A stretch of DNA of 64,000 nt from Chryseobacterium echinoideorum (GCF_007474535.1 NZ_VKNW01000007.1:124001-188000), one strand, 5' to 3'; shown: positions 9,082 to 16,087, counted from the first letter of the stretch. The notes: generated by a model from the sequence alone, not told the origin. A program made the numbers and translations.

Positions 9082-10254
9082 ATGAAGTTATCTATCTATT
9101 TTAAAAAATTTTTTCAGAGCAGTCAGTCATCAGGTATTTTGCTTATTTCGTGTGTTGCATTAGCACTTATCATTGCCAACACAGGCTTAGGTGACTATTT
9201 TCAAAACTTTCTAAATACAAAAATAGGAGTAGAAAGCCTTCACCTTAATTATCCGATAAGCATTTGGATCAATGACGGTTTGATGTCGGTATTTTTTCTT
9301 TTGGTAGGATTAGAAATTAAAAGAGAATTGGTAGAAGGTGAGCTTTCTTCATTTAAAAATGCTTCTCTTCCGATCTTTGCTGCCATTGGAGGAATGCTCG
9401 TTCCTGCAATTATATACAGTCTTTTCAATAGCAGTACAGGATACAGCAAAGGTTGGGGAATTCCTATGGCAACCGATATAGCGTTTTCATTGGCAATTAT
9501 TTCTATGCTTGGAAAGAGAGTTCCTTCATCGCTTAAAATATTTCTTGCTGCGTTGGCAATTGTTGATGATCTTGGAGCGATTCTGGTAATTGCTATTTTC
9601 TACACCGACGAAATACAGTGGATGAATCTCTGGCTATCTTTGGGAATTACTGTATTCTTGTTTACACTTAATTATCTAAAAGTTAAAAGAATTATTTTTT
9701 ATATCATTCCCGGAATATTTCTCTGGTATTATCTGCATCATTCAGGTATTCATGCGACCATTGCAGGAGTTTTACTGGCATTCAGCATTCCTACGAATGT
9801 TTCCAACATTAAAATTTCTCCTTTAGAAAAATTAGAGCGTTCTCTGCATTTTCCGGTAAGCTTTATTATCATGCCTATTTTTGCGTTGACTAATACCAAT
9901 ATAACATTCAAAAGCGGAATGACAGATGGTTTATTCAGCAGTTTAGGATTAGGAATTATCTGCGGACTCGTTTTAGGTAAACTGATCGGCATCAATCTTC
10001 TTTCTTTTATTGCGGTTAAACTAAAAATCAGTTCACTCCCGCATAACAGTTCGTGGAGTCAGATGATGGGGGTAGGTCTTTTGGCAGGAATAGGATTTAC
10101 GATGTCAATCTTTATTGCTTTACTTTCATTTAAACACCAGATTGATATTCAGGACGAAGCTAAATTTGCGATATTAATTGCCTCTTTTCTGGCAGCAATT
10201 TTAGGATATTTTATTTTGAGCAGATCAAAAAATATTGAGGAGGACGAAGATTAG
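9082..10254 (+). CDS. nhaA: Na+/H+ antiporter NhaA
   Basis: This 390-residue inner-membrane antiporter exports Na+ in exchange for protons. It has about 12 hydrophobic helices, the motif PMATDIAFSLAIISMLG and the ion-binding Asp pair in ALAIVDDLGAILVIAIFY (near residues 155-170); the C-terminal helices include MGVGLLAGIGFTMSIFIALLSF. It starts 10 bp after relA/spoT. Its 3' end has been exchanged: 10156-10241 is repeated exactly at 14339-14424, and the current tail IEEDED replaces the longer IEEDDDEEMELAQN still encoded at the remnant. Function should be unaffected, because only the cytoplasmic acidic tail differs. Confidence 0.95.
   Translation: MKLSIYFKKFFQSSQSSGILLISCVALALIIANTGLGDYFQNFLNTKIGVESLHLNYPISIWINDGLMSVFFLLVGLEIKRELVEGELSSFKNASLPIFAAIGGMLVPAIIYSLFNSSTGYSKGWGIPMATDIAFSLAIISMLGKRVPSSLKIFLAALAIVDDLGAILVIAIFYTDEIQWMNLWLSLGITVFLFTLNYLKVKRIIFYIIPGIFLWYYLHHSGIHATIAGVLLAFSIPTNVSNIKISPLEKLERSLHFPVSFIIMPIFALTNTNITFKSGMTDGLFSSLGLGIICGLVLGKLIGINLLSFIAVKLKISSLPHNSSWSQMMGVGLLAGIGFTMSIFIALLSFKHQIDIQDEAKFAILIASFLAAILGYFILSRSKNIEEDED
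10156..10241 (+). repeat. 86-bp direct repeat, left copy (inside nhaA)
   Basis: Begins GAAGCTAAATTTGCG and ends AAATATTGAGGA; identical base for base to 14339-14424. This copy is in frame in nhaA and codes for its last transmembrane helix. Confidence 0.95.
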
Positions 10255-10266
10255 TTTTTGTAGGTT

Positions 10267-11355
10267 TTAAAATTTATAAAATTGCATTGCTTTATGTTTC
10301 AAGGGATTTGTACTCCACTCTTCCCATTCTCCGGTATATGGATTATAACCACATTTTAAAGGTTTTGAAGTATCTAATCCATCTGCATTTCCCTGAATTC
10401 TTTCTGTGTAAGCTCTGCAATCTGTACAAATATATCTGAATTCACAATCTTTACAAACTTCAATACTGTCTTTTGTAAGATTCCAATATTTTTTAAAGTC
10501 TTGTTGGTTTACTGCTTGTTCTAATGTTGTGTCTTTTATGTTACCAAAACTTTGTGACATAGATGGGCAATTTTTTATATTACCATCTTTGTCAATTGCA
10601 ATCTTTTTATGAAGACAAGAGTTGTAGAGGAGAGACTCTGTGAAAAGTTTGATATTTGAAGAAAAATATTCAGGAGTTATAATGCCGCAACATTTTTCAT
10701 TATCAACATTGGTTTTTGTATAAATTATATTCGCTTCTGTTTCTGTTACAGGTAAAAATTCATTTTCTTTGCTATTAGTTATAATCAAATAAGAAACTCT
10801 AGGATGTTTTCCAGTTAGTTTTTCTAAATTTTCTTTTGTTGTTTCTTTGGAACAAGGTAAAAGAAAACCTATAGAATATGTAATATATTGCTTTTCTTCA
10901 ATATATCTAAGATATTTTTCCAATTTTTTCAAATAAGTTTTATCATAAAAACGTATTTCTAGAAATTTGCAATTCAACCTTTCTAGCTTATCAAATGCTT
11001 TAAAAATATCATAATTTGAATTTATATCTCTGTCAAGTATTGCGTTGGATATTTCAAAAGGATAATCATATTCTAAATTCATTTTTGGATACCATTTCGG
11101 TGTATCTGTAAAAAAAACATATTCTTGTTCAAATAAAAACTCAAAATACTCGTCAATTATATCGTCGTATTTATTTTTGTAATATGCCTTTATTTCATTA
11201 ATACTTTTCTTTCCATCAAATTGTTTAAGAATTTGGTATAAATCATTAGTGATTACATCAAAAGTATTTCTATGTAAATCACAAATAATACTTTGTGTTG
11301 CTCCTTTTACAGCAATACAGTTTGTGTATAGCTTTATAACTTCTTTACTCATCAA
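10267..11355 (-). CDS. gwsS: SPASM-domain peptide maturase of a grasp-with-spasm system
   Basis: This 362-residue protein matches the SPASM partner of grasp-with-spasm RiPP systems. Residues 1-85 (DVITNDLYQILKQFDG and INEIKAYYKNKYDDI) look like a PqqD/RRE-type winged helix that would bind a leader peptide. The middle third has a degenerate TIM-barrel feel but no CxxxCxxC radical-SAM cluster motif. The C-terminal third is a Cys-rich SPASM region: SCLHKKIAI, IKNCPSMSQSFGNI, VCKDCEFRYICTDCRAYTE and LKCGY. It is the last gene of the minus-strand cluster, 165 bp after gwsG, and converges on nhaA with a 12-bp gap. Lack of the radical-SAM motif is, as I recall, normal for this family, so its reaction remains unclear. 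Confidence 0.85.
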   Translation of the reverse strand: MMSKEVIKLYTNCIAVKGATQSIICDLHRNTFDVITNDLYQILKQFDGKKSINEIKAYYKNKYDDIIDEYFEFLFEQEYVFFTDTPKWYPKMNLEYDYPFEISNAILDRDINSNYDIFKAFDKLERLNCKFLEIRFYDKTYLKKLEKYLRYIEEKQYITYSIGFLLPCSKETTKENLEKLTGKHPRVSYLIITNSKENEFLPVTETEANIIYTKTNVDNEKCCGIITPEYFSSNIKLFTESLLYNSCLHKKIAIDKDGNIKNCPSMSQSFGNIKDTTLEQAVNQQDFKKYWNLTKDSIEVCKDCEFRYICTDCRAYTERIQGNADGLDTSKPLKCGYNPYTGEWEEWSTNPLKHKAMQFYKF

Positions 11356-11520
11356 AATTTATTATTTTAGAAATAGAACGATGGAAATGTTGAGTAGTTT
11401 TAATATTTGCATTTATGCTTTTTACTTTGATGGATCTTACTTCATTTTTCGTGTTTAATGATTTTTTCTCTAGACTTTGATATATTATTGGTAAGTATTT
11501 TATATTTTTTATTAGGGGGT

Positions 11521-12444
11521 TCATTTTTTTGAAATATGATTAGCAATTTTTTTTTCTATGTAGTAATTACAATAAGCAGAAACCCATTCAAATTGTCCTT
11601 GTGGATTTATTTCAAGGAAAACAAATTCATTTCTGGGTGTCATTATTAAGTCTATAGAACAAGAGTTGATTTTTTTTATTTTTATAAATTTCTTCAGTTT
11701 ATTTTCAATCTCTTTGGGCAATTTAAAAGGAGTATTTCTATTAGGTTTTTCATAATTATAATTTCTAAAATCTATTTCAGTCTTTTTGTCATTTTGTGAA
11801 AAAATAGCCATAGAAAAAAATAGACCTTCAAAATAGAAAACTCTAATTTCTATTTTTTTTCCTATATATTGCTGGAATAGAGAAGTTGCGAAAGCTTCAT
11901 TTAGGTTATCAATTTGATCTTGTGATACAATAACTGTTTTATTAGAGCTATACTCTTTATCATCATAAAAAACTTTAGGATAAAGAGTAATAGATTTGGT
12001 AATGATCAGTTTGTGCTTGCTGAAAAAAGAGGATAAATCTTTTTTAACATTGGTTATTATTGAATCTGGAATATTTAGCCCTACTTTTTGCGCCAAAAAC
12101 AAATCATAAATTTTATTTGATTGGCGCTCTTCTTCATAATCCCCAATATATTTTGACTCTTCTTTATGAATCCTTTCATAGGCTTTTGCTAAACTATCTC
12201 GGTCTTTTTGCAAAAAATAAAGCAATTGATAATCATCAATAGCATCGGGAATTGTATTTACACTTCCTCTTCTGTCCCATATTTTAAGCTTATTGTTTAT
12301 AGTCTTAACCGTAAAAGTAACAGGATAAAAATCGTCGTCATTGATTCTGTTGAAATGTATTTTTTTTCCTAAAAGATACTCACATACCGTATTGGAGACT
12401 GCATCATTGGCTTGGGTAATTATATTAATCGTGTTTTCTTTCAT
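11521..12444 (-). CDS. gwsG: ATP-grasp peptide maturase of a grasp-with-spasm system (graspetide ligase)
   Basis: This 307-residue protein is an ATP-grasp ligase of the RimK/MvdD-like group that makes ester or amide links between side chains of a ribosomal peptide. Motifs are the N-terminal start MKENTINIITQANDAVSNTV, the mid-region strand KLIITKSITLYPKVFYDD for nucleotide binding, IEIRVFYFEGLFFSMAIFSQ, and the metal/ATP site SCSIDLIMTPRNEFVFLEIN followed by PQGQFEWV. The DxxxxxxxxxxFLEINPQGQ arrangement is diagnostic. Its start overlaps the end of the upstream secreted-protein gene by 20 bp, which implies translational coupling. It should modify the small peptide encoded at 13479-13679. Confidence 0.88.
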   Translation of the reverse strand: MKENTINIITQANDAVSNTVCEYLLGKKIHFNRINDDDFYPVTFTVKTINNKLKIWDRRGSVNTIPDAIDDYQLLYFLQKDRDSLAKAYERIHKEESKYIGDYEEERQSNKIYDLFLAQKVGLNIPDSIITNVKKDLSSFFSKHKLIITKSITLYPKVFYDDKEYSSNKTVIVSQDQIDNLNEAFATSLFQQYIGKKIEIRVFYFEGLFFSMAIFSQNDKKTEIDFRNYNYEKPNRNTPFKLPKEIENKLKKFIKIKKINSCSIDLIMTPRNEFVFLEINPQGQFEWVSAYCNYYIEKKIANHISKK

Positions 12445-13384
12445 ATCCCTTTGGTAGATTTTTTATCTCATTTAATATAGCTTGTTGCCATATCATCGGA
12501 AGAAAATATTTTTTTCGCAGAGCATCTACATTTTTTATATCTTTTATAGGTTTAAATTCAGTGTATTTATTATCACTAATCAACTCCATAATTGTTATTT
12601 TTTTTTCTTCATACAGCTTTTGTCCTTCCTGTGAAGTCTGCGTTTTAAGTCCAAATGTTGTTGCATTTTCTTTTATGACTCCATCATGATCGTCTATTAA
12701 ATATCCTAATTGCATAGGTTTTAAATTCTTATTTTTTATAGCAACTTCATAATGAGATACTATTTTGGTGTAGATGCTATCATTATAACGACTACTGTGG
12801 AATAAGATAACGTCAAGATTATTGAGCTTTTCATAGCCAATAGTCTTAGAGGTAGGAAAACCGTATTTGTCTATTTGCTGTGCTATCCTTTTGTAATTAG
12901 ACATATCTGTTTCTTTCAGAAAGTCTGTTTCAACTTTTAATTTTGAAAATGATGGATTAGTTCGTATATATTGATCCAGATAATGAGATTCGGTTATTAT
13001 ATTAATAAACTCTTGATTGCTGTTTACAATAAATTTTTTCAATCCCTTGTTGTATGCTTTGTAAAATTTTTCTTTAGACATAGCCTTCAATATCAATGAG
13101 TCTTTGGTTAGTATATATTTTATAGGATAATTTATTTCACCCAATTCTCTTATCAATTTCAGAGCTGATTTCTTTTTATCGTTTTTCAGATATATATTTA
13201 ATACTGTTCTCTTATTCAAATCTGACAAAGGCTCTTTTATGTCTTGAAGAATATCATACGCTTCTTTGTAATTATTTTGTTTAATCGCTAAATCTATAGC
13301 AATCATAGATTCATAATATTCTTGTTGTGCCTGATTGAATGTAAAAATCACAATACATACAAATAGATACCATTTTTTTATCAT
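12425..13384 (-). CDS. Secreted/periplasmic protein of the RiPP cluster, DUF6624-like
   Basis: This 319-residue protein begins with a signal peptide (MIKKWYLFVCIVIFTFNQAQ, cleavage likely after FNQA). Residues 20-90 are helical and repeat-like (YYESMIAIDLAIKQNNYKEAYDILQDI), suggesting TPR-type folding. From about 165 the pattern DMSNYKRIAQQIDKYGFPTS ... VSHYEVAIKNKNLKPMQLGYLIDDHD ... TFGLKTQ resembles DUF6624; this is recognised by eye, and the function of that domain is unknown. It lies between the precursor gene and gwsG and overlaps gwsG by 20 bp, so it belongs to the cluster. Because it is exported, it could act on the mature peptide, for example in trimming, binding or immunity; that is inference. 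Confidence 0.75.
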   Translation of the reverse strand: MIKKWYLFVCIVIFTFNQAQQEYYESMIAIDLAIKQNNYKEAYDILQDIKEPLSDLNKRTVLNIYLKNDKKKSALKLIRELGEINYPIKYILTKDSLILKAMSKEKFYKAYNKGLKKFIVNSNQEFINIITESHYLDQYIRTNPSFSKLKVETDFLKETDMSNYKRIAQQIDKYGFPTSKTIGYEKLNNLDVILFHSSRYNDSIYTKIVSHYEVAIKNKNLKPMQLGYLIDDHDGVIKENATTFGLKTQTSQEGQKLYEEKKITIMELISDNKYTEFKPIKDIKNVDALRKKYFLPMIWQQAILNEIKNLPKGYERKHD

Positions 13385-13407
13385 TTTATCATTTTTTAAA
13401 AGTTAGG

Positions 13408-13455
13408 AACAAAAAGATTAGCCTTGTCATTACTAAATGACGAGACTAATCTCTT
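13408..13455 (-). terminator. Intra-operon hairpin (attenuator) between the precursor and the maturation genes
   Basis: On the minus strand AGATTAG...AATGAC arms (13415-13431 with 13436-13452) form a long stem with one G-U pair and one mismatch, followed by TTTTTG. Placed directly after the precursor stop, it would let the precursor mRNA outnumber that of the enzymes, as is common in RiPP operons. Confidence 0.65.
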
Positions 13456-13478
13456 TTAAAGAAAAACTATACTAAATT

Positions 13479-13679
13479 TTAGTAAATAGAGTCAGTTAGT
13501 TTAGGGCAAACTGTTGTTATATCTTTCCTAAAATATTCATTTCCGTTATCGTCATAATGTATAACATCTGTAATAACACATTTCCCTTCTACTCTTTCAG
13601 TCATTTGGGTACTACCTGCACCTCTAAATTTTGATAGATCTTTAATCTCTCTGTTTTTAAGATTTTCTAACTTTTTCAT
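13479..13679 (-). CDS. Candidate grasp-with-spasm precursor peptide, 66 aa
   Basis: The start is taken as MKKLENLKNREIKDLSKF (13679); an upstream ATG at 13721 would precede the predicted transcription start. The leader KKLENLKNREIKDLSKFRGAG resembles Bacteroidota Gly-Gly-type leaders and the GAG could be the cleavage site. The presumed core STQMTERVEGKC ... DVIHYDDNGNEYFRKDITTVC ... TDSIY is rich in Ser/Thr (ester donors) and Asp/Glu (acceptors), as expected for graspetides, and has two Cys about 24 residues apart. It is the first gene of the minus-strand cluster and has its own -7 box and a terminator. No exporter is encoded in the island. Core boundaries and ring topology cannot be read from sequence. 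Confidence 0.75.
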   Translation of the reverse strand: MKKLENLKNREIKDLSKFRGAGSTQMTERVEGKCVITDVIHYDDNGNEYFRKDITTVCPKLTDSIY

Positions 13680-13705
13680 GAATAATAAATAATTAAATTT
13701 GTTAT

Positions 13706-13721
13706 GTGCCATTATTGGCAC
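13706..13721. promoter_or_regulatory. Perfect palindrome at the precursor transcription start (candidate operator)
   Basis: GTGCCATTATTGGCAC is a perfect inverted repeat (6-bp arms, 4-bp spacer) placed just downstream of the precursor -7 box, over the expected transcription start. It is a good candidate binding site for the divergent HTH regulator. Confidence 0.6.
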
Positions 13722-13723
13722 TT

Positions 13724-13731
13724 CAAAGTTA
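13724..13731 (-). promoter_or_regulatory. -7 box of the precursor operon
   Basis: Minus strand reads TAACTTTG, an exact TAnnTTTG match, placing the start of transcription near 13717, about 38 nt before the chosen ATG. No convincing -33 TTG was seen at the usual distance. Confidence 0.6.
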
Positions 13732-13763
13732 AAAAATGTTGATTTGTAAAAATAAAAATGTAT

Positions 13764-13778
13764 TGCAAATTAATTGCA
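13764..13778. promoter_or_regulatory. Inverted repeat upstream of the HTH gene (candidate operator)
   Basis: TGCAA (13764-13768) and TTGCA (13774-13778) are perfect arms around ATTAA. A further TTGCA half-site follows at 13784-13788, overlapping the -33 element of the regulator promoter, which would suit autoregulation. Confidence 0.45.
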
Positions 13779-13782
13779 TTTT

Positions 13783-13816
13783 TTTGCATATAATTTTATA
13801 CAAATATGTACATTTG
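13783..13816 (+). promoter_or_regulatory. Promoter of the HTH regulator gene
   Basis: TTTG at 13783-13786 and TACATTTG at 13809-13816 (exact TAnnTTTG) are 22 bp apart. Transcription would begin near 13823, which rules out the upstream start codon at 13774 and supports the ATG at 13834. Confidence 0.65.
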
Positions 13817-13833
13817 TAAAAACACATTTACTA

Positions 13834-14229
13834 ATGGTAAAAGAAAAACTTCGTAAACTACGCATAGATAAAGGTATTTCACAAAAAGAAATAGCAACTT
13901 GCCTACCAACAGATGTTTCTAACTATAACAGAAAAGAGTTAGGAGAAGTAAAAATTACGAAACAAGAATGGGAGAAAATTTCAGCTTTTTTAGCCGTACC
14001 AATAGAGGAAATTTATGAGGCTGATTCTGAGAAAAAAACTTCTTTAAAATACAAAAATCCTATATTCAACGACAATTCAATAAGCGTACAATATGTCGAA
14101 ATAATGCCCTCTTTAGTAGAAAATTTACAGCAATTCATCACCATGTTGCAAGAAGAAAATGCACAATTACGCAAAGAACTAAGCGGTCTTAAAAATAGGT
14201 GGTCTGAAGAAGACCACTCTTCTTTTTGA
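13834..14229 (+). CDS. XRE-family HTH transcriptional regulator of the RiPP island
   Basis: This 131-residue protein starts at the MVKEKLRKLRIDKG methionine because the predicted promoter overlaps the longer reading. Residues 1-65 are an XRE/Cro-type helix-turn-helix (KGISQKEIATCLPTDVSNYNR, then ITKQEWEKISAFLAVPIEEIYE). A short linker is followed by a C-terminal leucine-zipper-like helix (MPSLVENLQQFITMLQEENA), suited to dimerisation. It is divergent from the precursor operon across a 154-bp region with two palindromes, so it is the likely local regulator. A terminator follows its stop. As I recall, HTH genes of this kind often accompany such clusters in Chryseobacterium. Confidence 0.82.
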   Translation: MVKEKLRKLRIDKGISQKEIATCLPTDVSNYNRKELGEVKITKQEWEKISAFLAVPIEEIYEADSEKKTSLKYKNPIFNDNSISVQYVEIMPSLVENLQQFITMLQEENAQLRKELSGLKNRWSEEDHSSF

Positions 14230-14278
14230 AAATAAGCGTTTGTAAAAAATCATCACATTTTTCACTTAAATCACAAAC

Positions 14279-14310
14279 CTAACAAGTTTTAAAAACCTGT
14301 TAGTTTTTTT
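14279..14310 (+). terminator. Terminator of the HTH gene at the island edge
   Basis: CTAACAAGTTTT (14279-14290) pairs with AAAACCTGTTAG (14292-14303) with one mismatch, followed by TTTTTTT. The T-run merges with the start of the nhaA-homologous remnant. Confidence 0.7.
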
Positions 14311-14461
14311 CATTCAAACATCAGATTGATATTCAGATGAAGCTAAATTTGCGATATTAATTGCCTCTTTTCTGGCAGCAATTTTAGGATATTTTATTTT
14401 GAGCAGATCAAAAAATATTGAGGAAGACGATGATGAAGAGATGGAATTGGCTCAAAACTGA
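14308..14461 (+). pseudogene. nhaA: Remnant of the nhaA 3' end
   Basis: This stretch aligns with 10124-10254 of nhaA. The first 17 bases differ at two sites, one base is missing near 14336 (frameshift), and then 86 bases are identical. After the identical block it continues as a longer acidic tail, EDDDEEMELAQN, and stops at 14459-14461. It has no start codon or 5' region. The reading is that the tail is the pre-insertion nhaA terminus, while the diverged left part was carried by the incoming DNA. Confidence 0.9.
14339..14424 (+). repeat. 86-bp direct repeat, right copy (in the nhaA remnant)
   Basis: Identical to 10156-10241. Recombination between the copies would delete 4,183 bp, remove the cluster and join nhaA to its longer terminus. 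Confidence 0.95.
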
Positions 14462-14532
14462 TTTTAAAGCATGCTAAAGATGTTAAAAATTATACAGAAA
14501 TAATAATAATTTGGATATTTAAAAACGATGAT

Positions 14533-15084
14533 ATGAATCTTATTTCTGATGATGAGCTGACCAATCTACTTTTACAAAAAAGCATTAAAGACTGGGGCGA
14601 GACTGTTAATTTTGTAAAAAACATTCCCTATGGCAGAAATTTAAACAGACATGATTTATCTTTAGTTTTAAAAGAAAATACAGGAACCTGCAGCTCAAAA
14701 CATGCTTTTTTACTAAAAGTTGCTCAACTTAATAATATTGAGAATGTGAAACTCATTTTAGGAATGTACAAAATGAATCATCTGAATACTCCTAAAATTG
14801 GAAATGTATTACAGGATCATCATTTAGATTTTATTCCGGAAGCCCATTGTTACTTAATGATAAACAAGCAAAGATTTGATTTTACCACTCAGAATTCTAA
14901 TATCAACGACCTCAAAAAGTACATTATTCAGGAAATTGAAATTGAACCTGAGCAGGTAAATATTTTTAAAGTTGAATACCATCAGAATTTTATAAAAGAC
15001 TGGCTAGAAAAAAGTAAAATAGCCAAAAGTTTTGATGAAATATGGGAAATTCGGGAAAAATGTATAAGAAATCTGCATGAGTAA
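14533..15084 (+). CDS. Hypothetical protein with a transglutaminase-like core
   Basis: This 183-residue protein has no signal peptide or membrane segment. The motif TGTCSSKHAFLLKVAQL followed by EAHCYLMINKQRFDFT presents Cys, His and Asp in the order and spacing of transglutaminase/arylamine-N-acetyltransferase-like cysteine enzymes, with IPYGRNLNRHDLSLVL before them. I infer a papain-like transglutaminase fold of unknown substrate; the name is not certain. It would have been the direct neighbour of nhaA before the island was inserted. It ends 3 bp from the convergent BrkB-like gene. Confidence 0.7.
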   Translation: MNLISDDELTNLLLQKSIKDWGETVNFVKNIPYGRNLNRHDLSLVLKENTGTCSSKHAFLLKVAQLNNIENVKLILGMYKMNHLNTPKIGNVLQDHHLDFIPEAHCYLMINKQRFDFTTQNSNINDLKKYIIQEIEIEPEQVNIFKVEYHQNFIKDWLEKSKIAKSFDEIWEIREKCIRNLHE

Positions 15085-15087
15085 TTA

Positions 15088-16083
15088 CTATTTTTCTCTC
15101 CTATGCTCTTCATCGCTTTCCAGATTTGGCTCGGTAGTTTCGGCGTGATAACTTTTCGTCTTTCTTTTGATCTCATCTGAGAGAAGTTTTTCTATTCTCA
15201 GTTTGCGGAGTGCCATATTCAGCTCATTTCCGAAGAGAAGAAGATAAACATTTACATTGATCCAGATCATCAGCAAAATCATACTTCCAATAGAGCCATA
15301 CAATACGTTGTATCTCGCCACATTTTTTACATAAAGAGTAAAAAGATAAGTAGTGAGAATAAATAAAACAGTTGTAAGAATCGCTCCCGGAATCGCCTGT
15401 CGGAATCTTGCAATCTTCACTGTTCCTAACCAGTAAAATAAAGTTAAAAGTAAAAAGAAAAATATGGGAAATGAAACAAAACCAATCAGCTTGGAAAGGT
15501 TTTTCACAAACCATGACAAATCATAAGCCGGCTTAAATTGTTTGAGAACAACTTCAGTATAATAGACTCCAAATAAACATAGAAAAACAACACTTACAAA
15601 GCCTATCGTAATAAAGAATGAAAGAATAAATTCTTTGACATCCGGCAATTTTTCCTTAGAATTTTCATTAAAGCCGCTGATGATAGAAAAAGTTCCGTTC
15701 GTGGCAAAAACCAAAGCAATAAGTATGGTCAAATTACTTATTCCCTTCATATTAGGAATGATATTTTCCTGAATATATCCTCTGACATCTCCCTCAATAT
15801 TAGATGGAAAAATATTACTCATCAAAACCTCAAAAATATAAAACTGAAGTTTATCATAATGCGGCATATAGGGCAAGACGGAAAGCAGAAACAGAAGAAA
15901 CGGAAAAAGACTCAGGGTAAAACTCCAGGAGATTGCAGCTGCCTTCTTCCCTATTTTTCCTTTAAAAACTCCCGCAAAATAAATCTGAAACAGCTGCCAA
16001 AGTGATATTCCGAGTACAGGAATATGCAAATCATCAAGAAACTCTTGAATTTTCAGGATAAATTTAGGAATTTTTATAGCCAT
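15088..16083 (-). CDS. YihY/BrkB family inner-membrane protein
   Basis: This 331-residue protein has about six hydrophobic helices and the family hallmarks: KKAAAISWSFTLSLFPFLLF in the first membrane region, ATNGTFSIISGFNEN in the middle, and ILMIWINVNVYLLLFGNELN in the last helix. The charged C-terminus is cytoplasmic. Members were once annotated as ribonuclease BN, which is now regarded as wrong; their role is unclear and virulence-factor naming is historical. It shares a tightly overlapping divergent promoter region with rlmH. Confidence 0.88.
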   Translation of the reverse strand: MAIKIPKFILKIQEFLDDLHIPVLGISLWQLFQIYFAGVFKGKIGKKAAAISWSFTLSLFPFLLFLLSVLPYMPHYDKLQFYIFEVLMSNIFPSNIEGDVRGYIQENIIPNMKGISNLTILIALVFATNGTFSIISGFNENSKEKLPDVKEFILSFFITIGFVSVVFLCLFGVYYTEVVLKQFKPAYDLSWFVKNLSKLIGFVSFPIFFFLLLTLFYWLGTVKIARFRQAIPGAILTTVLFILTTYLFTLYVKNVARYNVLYGSIGSMILLMIWINVNVYLLLFGNELNMALRKLRIEKLLSDEIKRKTKSYHAETTEPNLESDEEHRREK

Positions 16084-16087
16084 AAAG

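Larger units (their letters stand above)
10156..14424. mobile_element. Accessory island carrying a grasp-with-spasm RiPP cluster, bounded by an 86-bp direct repeat of the nhaA 3' end
   Basis: Two identical 86-bp copies of the nhaA 3' region lie exactly 4,183 bp apart. Between them are gwsS, gwsG, a secreted protein, the candidate precursor and an HTH regulator. The interior reads visibly A/T-richer than the flanking genes. The left copy continues from intact nhaA into island sequence; the right copy continues from island sequence into the original nhaA terminus and the old downstream neighbour. No integrase, transposase or replication gene is present, so the mode of entry (homologous recombination of transformed DNA, or an element integrated with help from elsewhere) is inference. 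Confidence 0.75.

Noticed and set aside
11362..11412. 16-codon hydrophobic frame on the minus strand just upstream of gwsS
   Set aside because: Too short, no conserved feature visible, and A/T-rich DNA yields such frames by chance. A leader-peptide role cannot be shown.
13680..13721. Longer start (13721) for the precursor peptide
   Set aside because: The predicted transcription start near 13717 follows this codon, and the extra residues MPIMAHNKFNYLLF do not look like a RiPP leader.
10255..14338. Integrative element with its own integrase or prophage remnant
   Set aside because: All sizeable frames between the repeats are accounted for by the five RiPP-island genes; no integrase, transposase or phage gene is present.
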